Shown here piece after piece: positions 48,489 through 61,100 of a DNA stretch of 64,000 bases (positions are counted from its first letter, which is position 1; each line of letters starts with the position of its first letter). The DNA lies in the NCBI GenBank assembly GCA_017562135.1, contig QEYB01001385.1, positions 367,284 to 431,283 on the forward strand, read 5' to 3'. The position numbers and the translations under genes are program-made. The stretch is from Dipylidium caninum (Eukaryota > Platyhelminthes > Cestoda > Cyclophyllidea > Dipylidiidae). A model generated the notes under the pieces. That model saw nothing but the letters and a program-made list of their open reading frames with translations. It was not told where the DNA came from and did no database searches.

Positions 48489-51400
48489 GAAAGAGTCTTT
48501 CAACTTTTGGCAATCAATGACGTAATAACTCGACTACTTCCGCTGCCCCCGTTCCATATTCCTTCTCCGATCCCAGTGGAAGCGCCATTGAAGATAGGAC
48601 TTGCATTTAAAATGACTAACTGATCGGCTAATTGTCCTTTTATGTGAATTTAAGCTAATCTCCCGGAGGAATTTTGCTCTCCTCCTTTCTACAACTACAT
48701 GGATTCGCTTCTTTTTATCGATATTATTAAAACATTTAAGATAATCTTACGCGTCTTCTTCACTGCTTCAAACTTAGTCAATCTTTTGGCAGCACACGTT
48801 CGGTCTGCCAAGCTATCAATTAAGGGAGCGTCATGTGGCCTGTGATCTCCCGAGGTAGGAAAGTCGGGCCATCGCATGCGACGTTGGCAGTGGATGCGCC
48901 AAGTGACAAATTTTTGCTCAGGCGGCCAGATCGCTTGGCCCTGAACGAGCGTGCGAAGGTAGAACTCTTTTGGGATTCTCAAGGCCTACCTTTTATCAGC
49001 TTGAATAACAAGGGAAATCTGTGGAATTGGGTCATGGGAGTACGAGTTGTGGATCCGTTGAGGTACTTGCGTTGTTAAGCCCTGACTAGAAGTCTCGACG
49101 CCCTGTAGATGGGTTAGTTTGTCCATGGAGGGGAGGGGATGAGCCCTGACTCAAGGTCTTGAAGATTTTGAGGGAAACTTGAAGGAAGAACAGTGAGACG
49201 GCAATAAAATCTTGCAATAACCTTTGTTAGAGTGAGTCACCAAGGCAATTTAATTGGTACTTTGAGGCCATTCTCCTCAATAAGCTGTTTTTTGTTCTCA
49301 TGGTTATTAACTTGAAGAGGGTAAGGAAATATGCGAAATCTACTTTTTCTCCCTGTAAGTTGTCCCTGACGCTCCCCAGGGATGATTTTTTGCTTGGTTT
49401 GTCGTGACAGTTGTGGAATAAAATAAAGTCAACAGCGAAACAGGATACAAATAAACTCTACTGAGATGTATTTTGTCCATTCTAATGGGGTCTGTTTCTC
49501 GTGCCCATTTGGCAAAAGTCTTCAAGAGTCTATTTAGTGAAGTATCGTTAAATGCTCAGTGTTATCCCGCAAGGTCAGCATTTCATGTGTCAATTTCACA
49601 ACCTTCGATGTCCTGACGCCAATTCTCCTTACATAGTCGTAATCTGCCACTTCTATACCAGCCCAAACATCTCGCTTGGCCCTTTACACGAAACAAGATT
49701 GTAGCGACTAACAAACACCGACCGTAGGCCTGATCGCAGCAGGCAAGATTAAAGAGACTACGATGTTGCTCCATGATGTGCCAGTTGTCTTAGCGGTTAC
49801 CGAATTGAATGCGTTAATAATAAAGGTTATTTAAGTTGTGGAACAATTCTCGAATATACGGAGAGAGGGCCACCAAGTCCTGTACACTAAATGACAAGTG
49901 TTTTGGTGGAGTCTCTTTGACTCACCAACCTCTGGCGATGCCGAAGTCACCCCCGGGTGTCGTGATGACAATTAAAAATGCTCCCCTGAACGACATGAGA
50001 CCATCCCCTGTTTTCTCCCAGTCCGTAAAACAGGCTCACCTCACCGAAGTGAAGAGAACGTGGTCTCAGCCAAACAAACTAACCAGTGTCCTCATGGGAG
50101 TCAAATCCTCTCTCAGTGTTGGTTTCCACACACGCAAGTAACTTTCGAGTGTGGAGTCTGACGAGCTTGGGGGGGGACATCTTAGAATCACTCGTACCGC
50201 CTCCACTTTCTGCTCCAGTAGTTTTTACTTTAAAGATAATATTACGGTAATGCAGCGTTTAATTTAAAGTGTCTGCTGAACGGCGGACCTAAGAAGAAAG
50301 TCAGCAGTTAGCAAGATTTGGTTAACACTTTTACCTAATTGAACACTCACTGCGCACCGTAGTGCGTTCGTTAGGAAGGAAAAATTCATTCATCTTTATT
50401 ACCTTTGAATTTAGTCTCTGGTCGGCCATAACGGTAATAACTTGAAACTGCTTGTGAGACAGTCCTCCTCCCCACAAACTATCGCTTCAGAAGAAATAAA
50501 TTTATAATTTTTAAACGCACGATTAGTAGGTCCACACACTTTCCTTCACCAGTTGATATTTTGTAATTTAACACCAACGCATTGACTACCACCCCCTTTT
50601 GGTTCACTCACCTTCGACTAACTGTTTCCAAACCTGTCCAGTGTCACAGTGGAGGCCTCCTTCGACTCTGCAGTCTTCCATTATCTCCTGCCCCTATTCA
50701 TTCCTTACACTGCTAACCCCATGCATCAAATTTTTTGACTATGAACCCAAGCGAATAACTTCAGTATGTTTTAAGCACAGTCTACTAATCGTTTGTGCCA
50801 CACGAACACTGGTAATGTTTATGTCCGCAGCCTAGACGGGGCTATCCGCGCTAATGTCTGTTTGGTGCCCGGATTCTGAAGATAAAAGCTCTCGCTGACA
50901 GCGTCAAGCCTACTCGCCGACCAGAGCGTCCTATTTAGGCCCGGTGTTAGGCACATTGAGGACGGTTTTTTTGTTAGTCCGGGACGAATGTCGGTTTCCA
51001 GATGAGCTCTCTTTTTAGCGCTCCACTTAATCTGATGTACCAGTTTAGACCGGCAAAGCTTATAAACTGCCAAAGTGTAAGCCCTACCCTCGGGCAAACG
51101 AGCGGAGTATTGTGAGATGAGACCTTCGGGACAAACGGTGTTTACCACCGCTAAAATTCTTCATCCCTGAGGAAACGTAGGAGTAGCAAAATATTGACTC
51201 ATGATTTAGACACATCGGCCCCTAACATATTTGCAACTGATTCTACAAGGTTCTACTTTTCATACGATAAGCGTTAGAGGTAATTTGACAAAAGTGTCTT
51301 TTCCCCAGTTCCAGCCCCATTAGTCATTTATCTCACCACCTAATAATACAAGCGGCTGCCGCTGCCACTGTTGCCCCAGAGGCAGCAGTAGCAGCCTCCG

Positions 51401-53087
51401 TCTGTGCTTGTGCGTTTTGGGAGTTCAGACATCCCCGGCATAAATCTTTTTCCTACCGCACAAGCTACCACGGCCACATGAAAGCGAGACTGTGTACGCG
51501 TACACACGTGGATGGAGGCACGTTTACTTGTATGCATGCGAGCGAGCGTGCGTGCGTGGGTTTGTGTGTGCAACCAAGCGTGGCCCGGGTCACCCACCGA
51601 CGCTTTGCCCCAAGTCCTACACCCGACCCGACTCGGCCCGCCTTCCCCCCTCCTCCTCGTTGACCGTTAATGTAGCTGCAGCCCATGCCGCCTACTCTTG
51701 CCGCCGTGAGGTGTAGTGCTCAGCCCACTGTAACCATCCAACCCCGCTACTGGCCAATCACGTTTGAGGACGGCGACTTGCAAGGGGCGCGTTATTTGTA
51801 GTCACCATCTCACTCCAAAATAGCCTCTTTTTTGTATTAGTTTAGTTTAATATATTATCGCATCGGTGGGAAGTCTGTAAGTCTGGGAAATTAGTCTACG
51901 CCTGGCATATTCTACTAAGTGCGCAGTTCGAGTAGCTTACGGCAGGCACAGTTTGTAATGTGACTCCTGTGTCGAACCCTGTGTGAGCCTCTTATGTCAT
52001 CAGTATCAAAATCCCACCCCATAATTACTTATTCCTTTTATTTTAATATATTTTTTGGTGAAGCCTTCCAAAATAACAGGGACGTCATGCCGCTGATTCG
52101 CAGGAGGTCGGTCCAAAACTACGCCCAAATCCAATAAGCTAGTTGGCTGCTCATGAAAGGCTCCCTAAATTAGTTCATGGTTTTTTATAAGGTGGATACA
52201 TTCCACTTCCCTTGAAGTAGTTTAGAAAAATATTCGCTAGGCTATAAAGCGTCTTCGTCTATTTCTACTGCTGTATCGGAGATTATGATACCCACGCCGA
52301 ATTTGCGGCTTCTAGAAAATCAGAAGAGAGGTCATTTTTAGCGTACTGGCAAAAGTTTGTGTGCCGAGTGCCTGACAGACGTCACCTATCGACAGTAATT
52401 GAACTAATACAGTTTCTTGTCGCCTGCGGAGATTGGAAGGAGGGTCGAGACAGTGACACTTGACTTAGAACTCTCGAGTTTGATGACTTGGAAAAAAGGA
52501 GGTGGGGATATTTTCTGCAAAGGGAACGCTAATCCTGGTGAATCACCTTGTGTGAGGGCGATAACCAGAGCCTGTTTCTTCTCGGCACATTTTATGAGGC
52601 CTGTTGAGCTTTTGATGTCACATTTAGACGGCTGGCAGCCATGCAGATTGTGACAATGCAGGCGGCGATAGAACCGAATTCTACCGGATCCTGTGGTCAG
52701 CTGACAGACGCCTACAAGTGGAAGGGAAGGAGAAGTAGCAATTGTACGGCTGTGAATAGAGAGCGATGGTAGCACCAGCAATAACTGTGTTGGGACAGGC
52801 ATCTCCACCTGCGGTGTAGTGTAGTTGGGTCCCGCTGAATTTATTAGCCTCATTCTCACACTTTTAGGGTCCACACGAAAGACCCCCCTGCCAAATTTGG
52901 GGAAATTTGATGGAGAATGCTTAGTATTGAGGGAAAACATGTCGTGAGACAGACAGCCCCATGGTGAGAGGAGGAATTTTACGCACTTCCAGTTTGTTAA
53001 AAGACTAAACACAACCGTAGACCGGCAGCAAGACGGGTTCTGTGTATTTAAGGTGCGTTTATTGCTGGGCTAAGTCGTTTTTTTGAA
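48489..53087. other. Intergenic, no gene recognised
   Basis: I find only short frames without domain motifs and no exon chain with matching phases. The block at about 51350-51720 is richer in G and C and carries GCGTGCGTGCGTG-like simple sequence near 51538-51556. Confidence 0.45.
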
Positions 53088-53121
53088 GTGAGTTTCACAA
53101 TGGCGGCGTCTTCGAGGAAGC

Positions 53122-53163
53122 CTTGGCAACATCCACTTTTCGTAAAATGTGGATGCTTCCAAG
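53122..53163. repeat. 42-bp imperfect palindrome
   Basis: The left arm CTTGGCAACATCCACTTTT is followed, around a very short centre, by its near-perfect reverse complement ending GTGGATGCTTCCAAG. Only a few positions mismatch. It could form a hairpin or cruciform. No run of T follows, so it is not a simple terminator, and its function is unknown. Confidence 0.75.
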
Positions 53164-56100
53164 AAAAGTTCCATGTTCCAACCGCTGCCAGTGAGAAAGA
53201 TACTGAGATGGTCAAAAGGGGAGGGAAAGCGAACCGTCGCAAGCACATCGGACGAGGCGGGATTAAATTCATATTGTCCGTTCTTAATGGCCGGACGGAA
53301 GACGACGAAGAGACTTTGACTTTCTCACCAACTCTTCTTTCGCATCGGGTTGGTGATAATGTCTTCCCAGCGCCTGCTTGAACTTGCTTGGAGGCTCGCT
53401 GCTTCCCTCAGTGCAGAGCGGGTCTTTTGAAGTCGGAACGATCGGTTGGATCCAACGTCGACCGCCCACGCCCCGGAGTGTGCGGCAGCAGAGATAATGA
53501 TGATTATGATGAGAATACATTGGGGAAGACAGATGTGGTGACATGTGATAATTAGCGCGTAAACTGTAGCATCAGTAGACGAAAAGAAAAGGAAATGGAA
53601 GTGAAATTGAAAGTGAGAAAAATTAGGACGAGGCAAAGAATGGTGTGGAAGCACTGAAATCGCCATGTAGAGTAAACGAAGAATTGACTTTGAGAGAAGA
53701 AAGAGCGCCTCGTTGCCTTTTGGTTACCGACAAGGAAAGCAAAGGCTGTTGATGCGCTAAGCCATACACAAAAGTCTCTTTTTTAAGGGCTAAATATGGT
53801 GCCATTTTAGTGATTATTCTTTTCTCTCCATCTCTCCCGTTATTTTCTAATTAGACAGATCTCAAGCGGGATAAAGTGAAAGAAGTGGCACCAAATTGAG
53901 GTGTGGACCATGGAATTGCCGAAATAACATGCAAGCAAAATCATCGGAGATGTTACTAACACAACCGTCACAACAGTTAAAGCGTAGGCGACAACTTATT
54001 CACAAATAACACATTGGCCACTCCCGAAGGTCTTTCTTCTGTTCGCAAAGACCCTATGACTTGCATCCGCTACCAGACAAATGACCGCTGGAAGCTTCTT
54101 AATCCACAATCTTTAGGTTGCGGTTGAACCGTGCCACATCTTTCCAAAATTCCCCTACGATACGGCGTTCTGTAAATGCTGCGGAGATTGTTGGAAACAC
54201 CTCATAGACGATTGCGAGTGAATGTCGAGGGTAGAAACCAATGGTAATTGTGGCAAAGCAGAAGTTCTGCCGAATTGTATTTTAAAAAACGTTGTAAAAT
54301 CAGACTATTATGACACTAAGGTGGCCACTACACAAGTTCAGTTCCCAGTCTCTCTCTCTCCCCGTTCCAGCCTCCGCCCTCCTCTCCCCCGCTTCTCGCC
54401 TTCTCTCCCCATTTCTCCTCGCGTCCGGTTATTACTCCCGTCTGAGTATTTTAATTGCCGCTCGCGAGACGGACGCAATTTAAAGACGACTCCTCGTTCG
54501 AGGTAAGAAGACATTGGTAGAATCCACGGGTATTCATTGAGTTCGTACCCACCGATGATATTCGGCGTCTGTCAGCGAACACGAAGATGATGGAGTTACG
54601 TGTTTCAAATTAGATCTACTCGGTGACGTTTAAAAATTAGGCATAAATCTTTGAGTTGAGTGCATTATCTCGTTTTCCTTGTCAATTTTGGTCATTTTAA
54701 GTGGGAAAGATTCCTAACCACGTGTTCGGTGTCTATGTTTATCTACAATCAGGCAAAACTCACGAAGTCGCAGGGTGCGAAAGATGGTAAATCCAATGGA
54801 AATACGCTAAAATAGGATGTAAGTCGAAGTCAGGCATGCAAATCCAGGTGTGATGAGGAAAAACAGCAGGAGAGGTCTTTTAGATCTCACATTAAGACAA
54901 AAATCGGACCTGTCCGGGCAAGTGTATGAATAACGGTGCCTATAAAGAGAAAAGTCCAAAGTAAGTGGAGTGGAAACTGCTATGGCTGAAAGAAGGCAGC
55001 AGATACTAAGCCGAGCGATGACAAAAAGGCACTGGGACGCCGAAAATCACTCCTCCTCTCTCATTTGTATGTGGGATGACGAACTAAATTACTTCTCATT
55101 AATCAGACACTAATTGCCTGGACGATTTACCTTGGAGACGTGAATTTAACAAAGAAGTGGCACAAAATTCGGCATGATAGTTATGCGTGGCGAGAAATTG
55201 ATGTGGCTCGTCTTGCTACTGAAATAGAGGCGGCGGAGTTAGTAGTATCCCTCCACCTTGACATTTTAGAGGAGGCGTGAGCAATTTGCCCACAAGCAAT
55301 CTTAATGGATGATTTGTGGTGATTGAAGTTGATATTACGCTTTATACGAAGGAGAGGAAGTCAGTCTCGCCTCACATTTCTTTGATCTCCTTGAAATGCC
55401 TAAAAAAGTCTCCAGAAAGTCTTGATATAATAGTGCGGGCCCGGCAGGAGGACCAAGCGAGGCATGAAATTGAAGAAATAATTAAAATGTGTGCAAAAAT
55501 CATCATAGAGACGTTAGGGTAGGAAATAATTTTTGCTCCAGTTAGCCAGCGCACACGAGACTTGACTCGGCACAGGCATCTGCTTTCATCTTTTTACTGC
55601 CCTCAGCAGGTTGGACTGGGGAAGCTGATTTTTGAGGGTTGATAATCTCCCACACAAGACGCATAACTCGATTAGGCTTGGCAGATCACAGAGTCCAACT
55701 CATGTAACCCTCTGAGAAGCTGTGACTCGGAGAAGTCCATTAATAACTGTGTTACGACTATGTGAATGGGTTTGGAAACATCCCCTGAAATGGATGCGGA
55801 ATATGTGTGCGTACCACCATATCCACAGCACACAAATCATGGCTCGCTGCTTCTCCATACATCTAATCCAGCGGAGAACGCAGAAATGAAGGTATTTATT
55901 GCAAGTTATTTGGATTTCCATCTCATGAATGCCTGATCTACTCTATTTCCTCAACTTTTTCCATCATCGCTCGAGTTAAAAGGGAATGTGTGACTGGACC
56001 TAGAGAAAATATGCTTTGCTTAGTTTAGTCGAGTTATTTTCAATTACTTCCTCAGACAATAATAGTTTAGCTTCTCCCAACTCAACATTAACGCCGTGTT

Positions 56101-56790
56101 TCATTTTCCATAGCGACTCCGATAGAACTTCTCGCATGGCTGATCTAAAGTTGGACATGTTGGTACGTGAATTCCACCACTCGTCTGGTTGGTCAGAAGG
56201 CTCTCCCACACCCGCCTTCTCGGGCCTAGTAACGGGCATGTGCCCGACACTGTTTGTGCCTCCGGGAGCCGACAATGACTGACCCTCGCATTCACCTGCG
56301 TTGTGGATGTTGGACTTCAATCTGGGAACGCTAGATAATTACTCACTTGGCAATAGTCTGTCTGAAGGTTCCGCTCGGTTGCCAACGCGTCCCACGACGG
56401 GGATGACAGTCGTCTGGCGGGAAACCATCCCTCCTAATTGCACGGTTGAACTTCCCGTCTCCTCCCAAAAAACGCCAAGACGACGTGGAGCCCCGATTGA
56501 GCAATTCAAAGGCTCCATAACCAGCGGCCGTCACAATAATAACAGCCCCGAGCAATGGTATTAAGAACATCAGTAGACGATGATCCTTGAGAAACATGAC
56601 CAAGTTTGTTAAAACGCCGTAAAATGCCACCTCTCTTTGAGTAGAGCTAACTTGACAGAAAAGCGTCCTTGCTAACAGGAAAGGATGGCGACCACAATAA
56701 TGACAACACAAGAAGTGGGTAGAAATGGGGACTCTCAAACGCGCGATAAAAAGGGAAGAAATTTAATTCGTCAAACAAGAAATGAGGCTC
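53164..56790. other. Intergenic, no gene recognised
   Basis: No supported coding sequence. Frames at 54222-54506 and 55316-55522 are short and have no recognisable motif or splice context. Confidence 0.45.
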
Positions 56791-58130
56791 CGAGGAGGAG
56801 GAGGACTCAGGGAGGAGGAGGAGGAGGACTCAGGGGAGGCAAGGAGGGAGGAGGACTCAGGAGGAAGGAGGAGGAGGAGGAGGAGGAGGAGGAGGAGGAG
56901 AGGAGGACTCAGGGAGGAGGAGGAGGAGGAGGAGGACTCAGGGAGGTTTAGGGAGGAGGAGGAGGAGGAGGAGGAGGAGGAGGAGGAGGAGGAGGACTCA
57001 GGAGGAGGAGGAGGAGGACTCAGGAGGAGGAGGAGGAGGAGGAGGAGGAGGAGGAGGATCAGGAGGAGGAGGAGGAGGAGGAGGACTCAGGAGGAGGAGG
57101 AGGAGGAGGAGGAGGAGGAGGACTCAGGAGGAGGAGGAGGAGGAGGACTCAAAGGGAGGGAGGAGGAGGAGGAGGAGGAGGACTCAGGGGGAGAGGAGGA
57201 GGAGGAGGGGACTCAAGGGGGAAAGGAGGAGGAGGAGGACTCAGCGAGGAGGAGGGAGGAGGAGAGGAGGAGAGAGGACTCAGGGAGGAGGAGGAGAGGA
57301 GGAGAGGAGGAGGAGGAGGAGGAGGAGGAGAGGGACTCAGGAGGAGGAGAGAGGAGGGAGGAGGAGGAGGAGGAGGGAGGAGAGGACTCAGGGAGGAGAA
57401 GGAGGAGGAGGAGAGGACTCAGGGAGGGAGGAGGAGGAGGAGGGAGGACTCAAGGACTCAGGGAGGAGGAGGAGGAGGAGGAGGAGGAGGAGGAGGAGGA
57501 GGACTCAGGAGGGAGGAGGAAGGAGGAGGAGGAGGAGGAGGAGGAGGAGGAGGAGGAGGAGGAGGAGGAGGAGGAGAGGACTCAGGGAGAGGAGGAGGAG
57601 GAGGAGGAGGAGGAGGACTCAGGGAGGGAGGAGGAGGAGGACCAGGAGGAGAGGAGGAGGAGGAGGAGGAGGAAAGTGTGAGGGAGGAGGACTCTAGGAG
57701 GAGGAGGAGAGGGGAGGAGGAGGAGGACTTCAGGGAGGAGGAGGAGGACTCAGGGGGAGGAGGAGGAGGAGGAGGAGGAGGACTCAGGGAGGAGGAGGAG
57801 GAGGAGGAGGAGGAGGAACTCAGGGAAGGGAGGACTCAGGGAGGGAGGAGGAGGAAGGAGGAAGAGGACTCAGGGAGGAGGAGGAGGAAGGAAGGAGGAG
57901 GAAGGAGGGAGGAGGAGGAGGAGGAGGAGGAGGAGGAAGGAGGAGAGGAGGGAGGAGGGGCGGAGGAGGGGAGGGAGGAGGAGGAGAGGAGGAGGAGGAG
58001 GAGGATGGAGGAGCGAGGAGGAGGAGGAGGACGGAGGAGAGGAGGAGGAGGAGGAGGAGGGGAGGAGATTATTACGAGGAGGAGGAAGGAGGAGGAGGAG
58101 AGGAGGAGGAGGAGAGAGGAGGAGGAGGAA
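56791..58130 (+). repeat. 1.34-kb (GGA)n purine tract with ACTCAG spacers
   Basis: Nearly all bases on this strand are G or A, arranged as GGA/GAG repeats of variable length. They are broken about 28 times by ACTCAG-type spacers (GGACTCAGGG and close variants) between about 56802 and 57872; the last 250 bases have none. Any reading frame stays open because the tract lacks most stop codons, giving Glu/Gly/Arg runs of up to about 300 residues. I treat these as artefacts of composition, since no splice sites, start context or non-repetitive domain is present. Confidence 0.93.
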
Positions 58131-61100
58131 AAATTGCTATTTCATCAGCTTGTGAGGAGGAGAGAATCTTAAATGTCTCTTACCCATATTTTTTTAGGCA
58201 ATTCTGTCATGAACTAAGTATTTACCTGAAAGAGGAGATTAGTACGCGAAGTCTACTTTCTTCGGGTGAGAGAAAAGCATATTCTGACAAGGCTTCCCAT
58301 GCAATCCTTTGTCTTGAAACAGTCTTTGATACGATCAATTTGGGAAGTGTGGAGCGAAGCTGGGTTGGAGTGGGGGCGCTTGAGGGCGACCGCCTAACGC
58401 TGGAAGCCCGAGGACGCACAAAGCGTCGTGGCCACCCTCGCATGACTCACATGGCGGTGTGAGTGTTCGGTTTGAAGGGACTGACTGGTGTCTCAAAATA
58501 AGTCCATCCGGTGACGACGACGACGAGGAGGACGACGACGATGATGGATGTCTTCTTATCCCGACTCCCACAGTCCAACCGCTCGCCTCGGACGCCCCTA
58601 CAGCGCGCTTCGTGTACCAGGTCGGGTGGGTAACGGCAACTGAACCGCCGGCTAAGCTGGATGGAGGTGCTCGGGGTCTCTCCGACAGGCATGCGCATCT
58701 CTCTCTTACTACATAATCCTAACGAAAAGGAGCATCCTTTTTCCGTGCTAAAACAGGTTTGTCATAAGCTTCTAGAAGACTTCGAAGAGTTCTCCGTAGC
58801 TTTACAAACCTGTCGATTTGTATGTTTCTGTGATGCTTTAACACGTAGGCTTTGGGAGTAGCTCAGCGCATTAGTTGGCAGGACGGAATGCTGCAAAAGT
58901 ACTTCCTCCAGCTCGCGAAACTCAGGCTTATGTTCCACGATATGTCATTTTCATGATCATCCTCGTAGATTTGGAGTGTGTATATAGGTAGTGAAATTGC
59001 GAGTGTGTGTGTGTGAGATAGAAGTGCCCTTCCCACCAGAAAATGAAATATTTACAAGGATGGCATAAGCGCGTTTTCCTCGTTTTCCACTTCCTCGAGA
59101 TCACCACTCGCGAATACCGAACTAAAGTGACCAAGGCACACATTATCCCTATAGACTTATTACTTTGAATTTCAGTGGCACTGGACGGTCTTCTAACTCC
59201 CCTATCGGCTACAACAATCGCTTCAGTAGGTGTCGAGTGGTTTTGTAGGAGCCTTGAAGTGTAAAACAGTAAAAGAGGATGCTTGAGGGTGTTTAGACGA
59301 GATTCGAGCGGGAGATGGAGGACCGACCGAGGCTGCATGCCCACAATACCGGATGGGACCGGACTCACGGCTTCTTTTCTCCACATCCTAACCCACAGTC
59401 GGGGCGCCAGTAGTTGATCTGACTTCTCCACTCTGCCAGCATAGAACGAACCACTCCGATGTTGCTGAATCGGACTCGTGGTCAAAGGACTCTTGGGAAT
59501 TTCAGACGCATCAGCTCAGAACAATGGTTCTTTCGTTAATTTGGAGGATTATTTTGTAGTCCTGTGAAGTCGACGTTGTATTGGGTTGGCAACTTATTGA
59601 ATGCGGATTTTAAACAAGAATATAAATTCAAAATTTTCGCCCAAATGAAATTCCATAAACCCGCCTGGTGAAGCCCATTCAAGGATTTGAATCACCCTAA
59701 CATTAACCCAAGTTATATAAATTTCCTCTTTAGCGCATTGTATGCCGACCTCTCTTATCTCGAGCCGGCTATTGTTACCATCGCGCGGTGTTGTGCTCCA
59801 GACGACTCTGGCGCAGGCAGAGCATGGCTTTGATTTACGAGGGTCTCGTCGGCTTCAACTAGACGGACGGCCAGAACGTTGGACATGTTTTCAGGATTGC
59901 AAAATAAACACCCAAACAGAAATCATTGGTAAAACCAACTTTAGCATGACCTTCTAAATTCACCAAGACTTCATTCCCAATCTACGGCACCTAAAAAATT
60001 CTCGTGGGACATTCCTCTCATGACATCAATAAATTGCCAATAAAAAACACAAACTTTCAGACAACTTAAAATATATAACTTGCTCTCCTACTCTAAATGA
60101 AAAAGCAAGACCCAAACAACAAAGACAAAAGCCATAGATTATACTAGGCACAACCACATGGTGAAAAAGTGTAAAATCCTTTCTCCCGTCAACACCGAAT
60201 TCCGCAATGACGCAGTTGCCAAAAGCCATGGTTAGCTAAAACCACCCCCAAGACACACCACAGCCCCAAAACGGACCGCAAAAATAGAGAACTGGGTTTT
60301 TGAAGAAGCCAGTGATAATTAGGCGGCTTAAAATGGGCGCTGCACCTTACTTCACGCAGCCCCTAGTTCACCAAATTAGACACCCGATCATCACGACAGG
60401 GTCTGGTGCCACTTCTCGCAATTCCCCTCCCCACAACGGACCTCGAAGTCCGTCTCTCTACACCGCTCGTAGCCGCCTGCCCTCTGATTCAATTATCAAA
60501 CTAACTTCTCCGGCTGAGCCTTGACTCTTTTAGTACCTGGCACCGTTCATATCCTCTTACTTGACAGACACTTTTAAAGCTGGGGAGATCGGTGTCTCCG
60601 GCCGCATCATACACACTGCAACGTGGGTCGTTTTATCTAACAAGGCCCGGTTTATATTTTGATTGGAACGCTATTCCGAGCCCAGAGCAATAAGGGTGCG
60701 TGAGTACTTGGGCATAATTCCAGACCACACAGCCAGGTTACTGACGTATTTCCCCAGAGCATATTCCGGCTACCCAACGCTGCATTTAATCAAAGCAAAC
60801 GTGACCACCGCGTTGCAAGCTGATAAATCCAACGAACAGGGGCTATTTCGTCCCGCTAATATTCGATTACCCCACTAGCCTACGAGACTTAAAGTTGTAC
60901 CCAATTTCTACTGACACCTAAGCCGGACAAGCGCACGAGGAGGTGTAGGACTCCCACGTGCCTCGCCGAAAGGCGTCGTTCTCAATAAGCTCCGCTTGTG
61001 GAAAGAAACCGGAATGCCCGACGCAAATTCCAGCCAGAAGTTGACACCATTCCCTCTTCGGAACAGAAGTTGTCGCCTCTCCAACGCACCAAGTCCGACC

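Noticed and set aside
53095..53381. Frame with lysine/arginine-rich stretch after MAASSRKPWQHP
   Set aside because: It spans the palindrome, has no recognised motif or splice context, and is under 100 residues.
56791..58130. CRISPR-like array from regularly recurring GGACTCAGGG
   Set aside because: The intervening bases are more GGA repeats, not unique spacers, spacing is irregular, and the setting is an animal genome.
56782..58172. Open frames of about 300 and 164 residues with Glu/Arg/Gly runs
   Set aside because: They exist only because the (GGA)n tract lacks stop codons. There is no start context, domain or splice structure.
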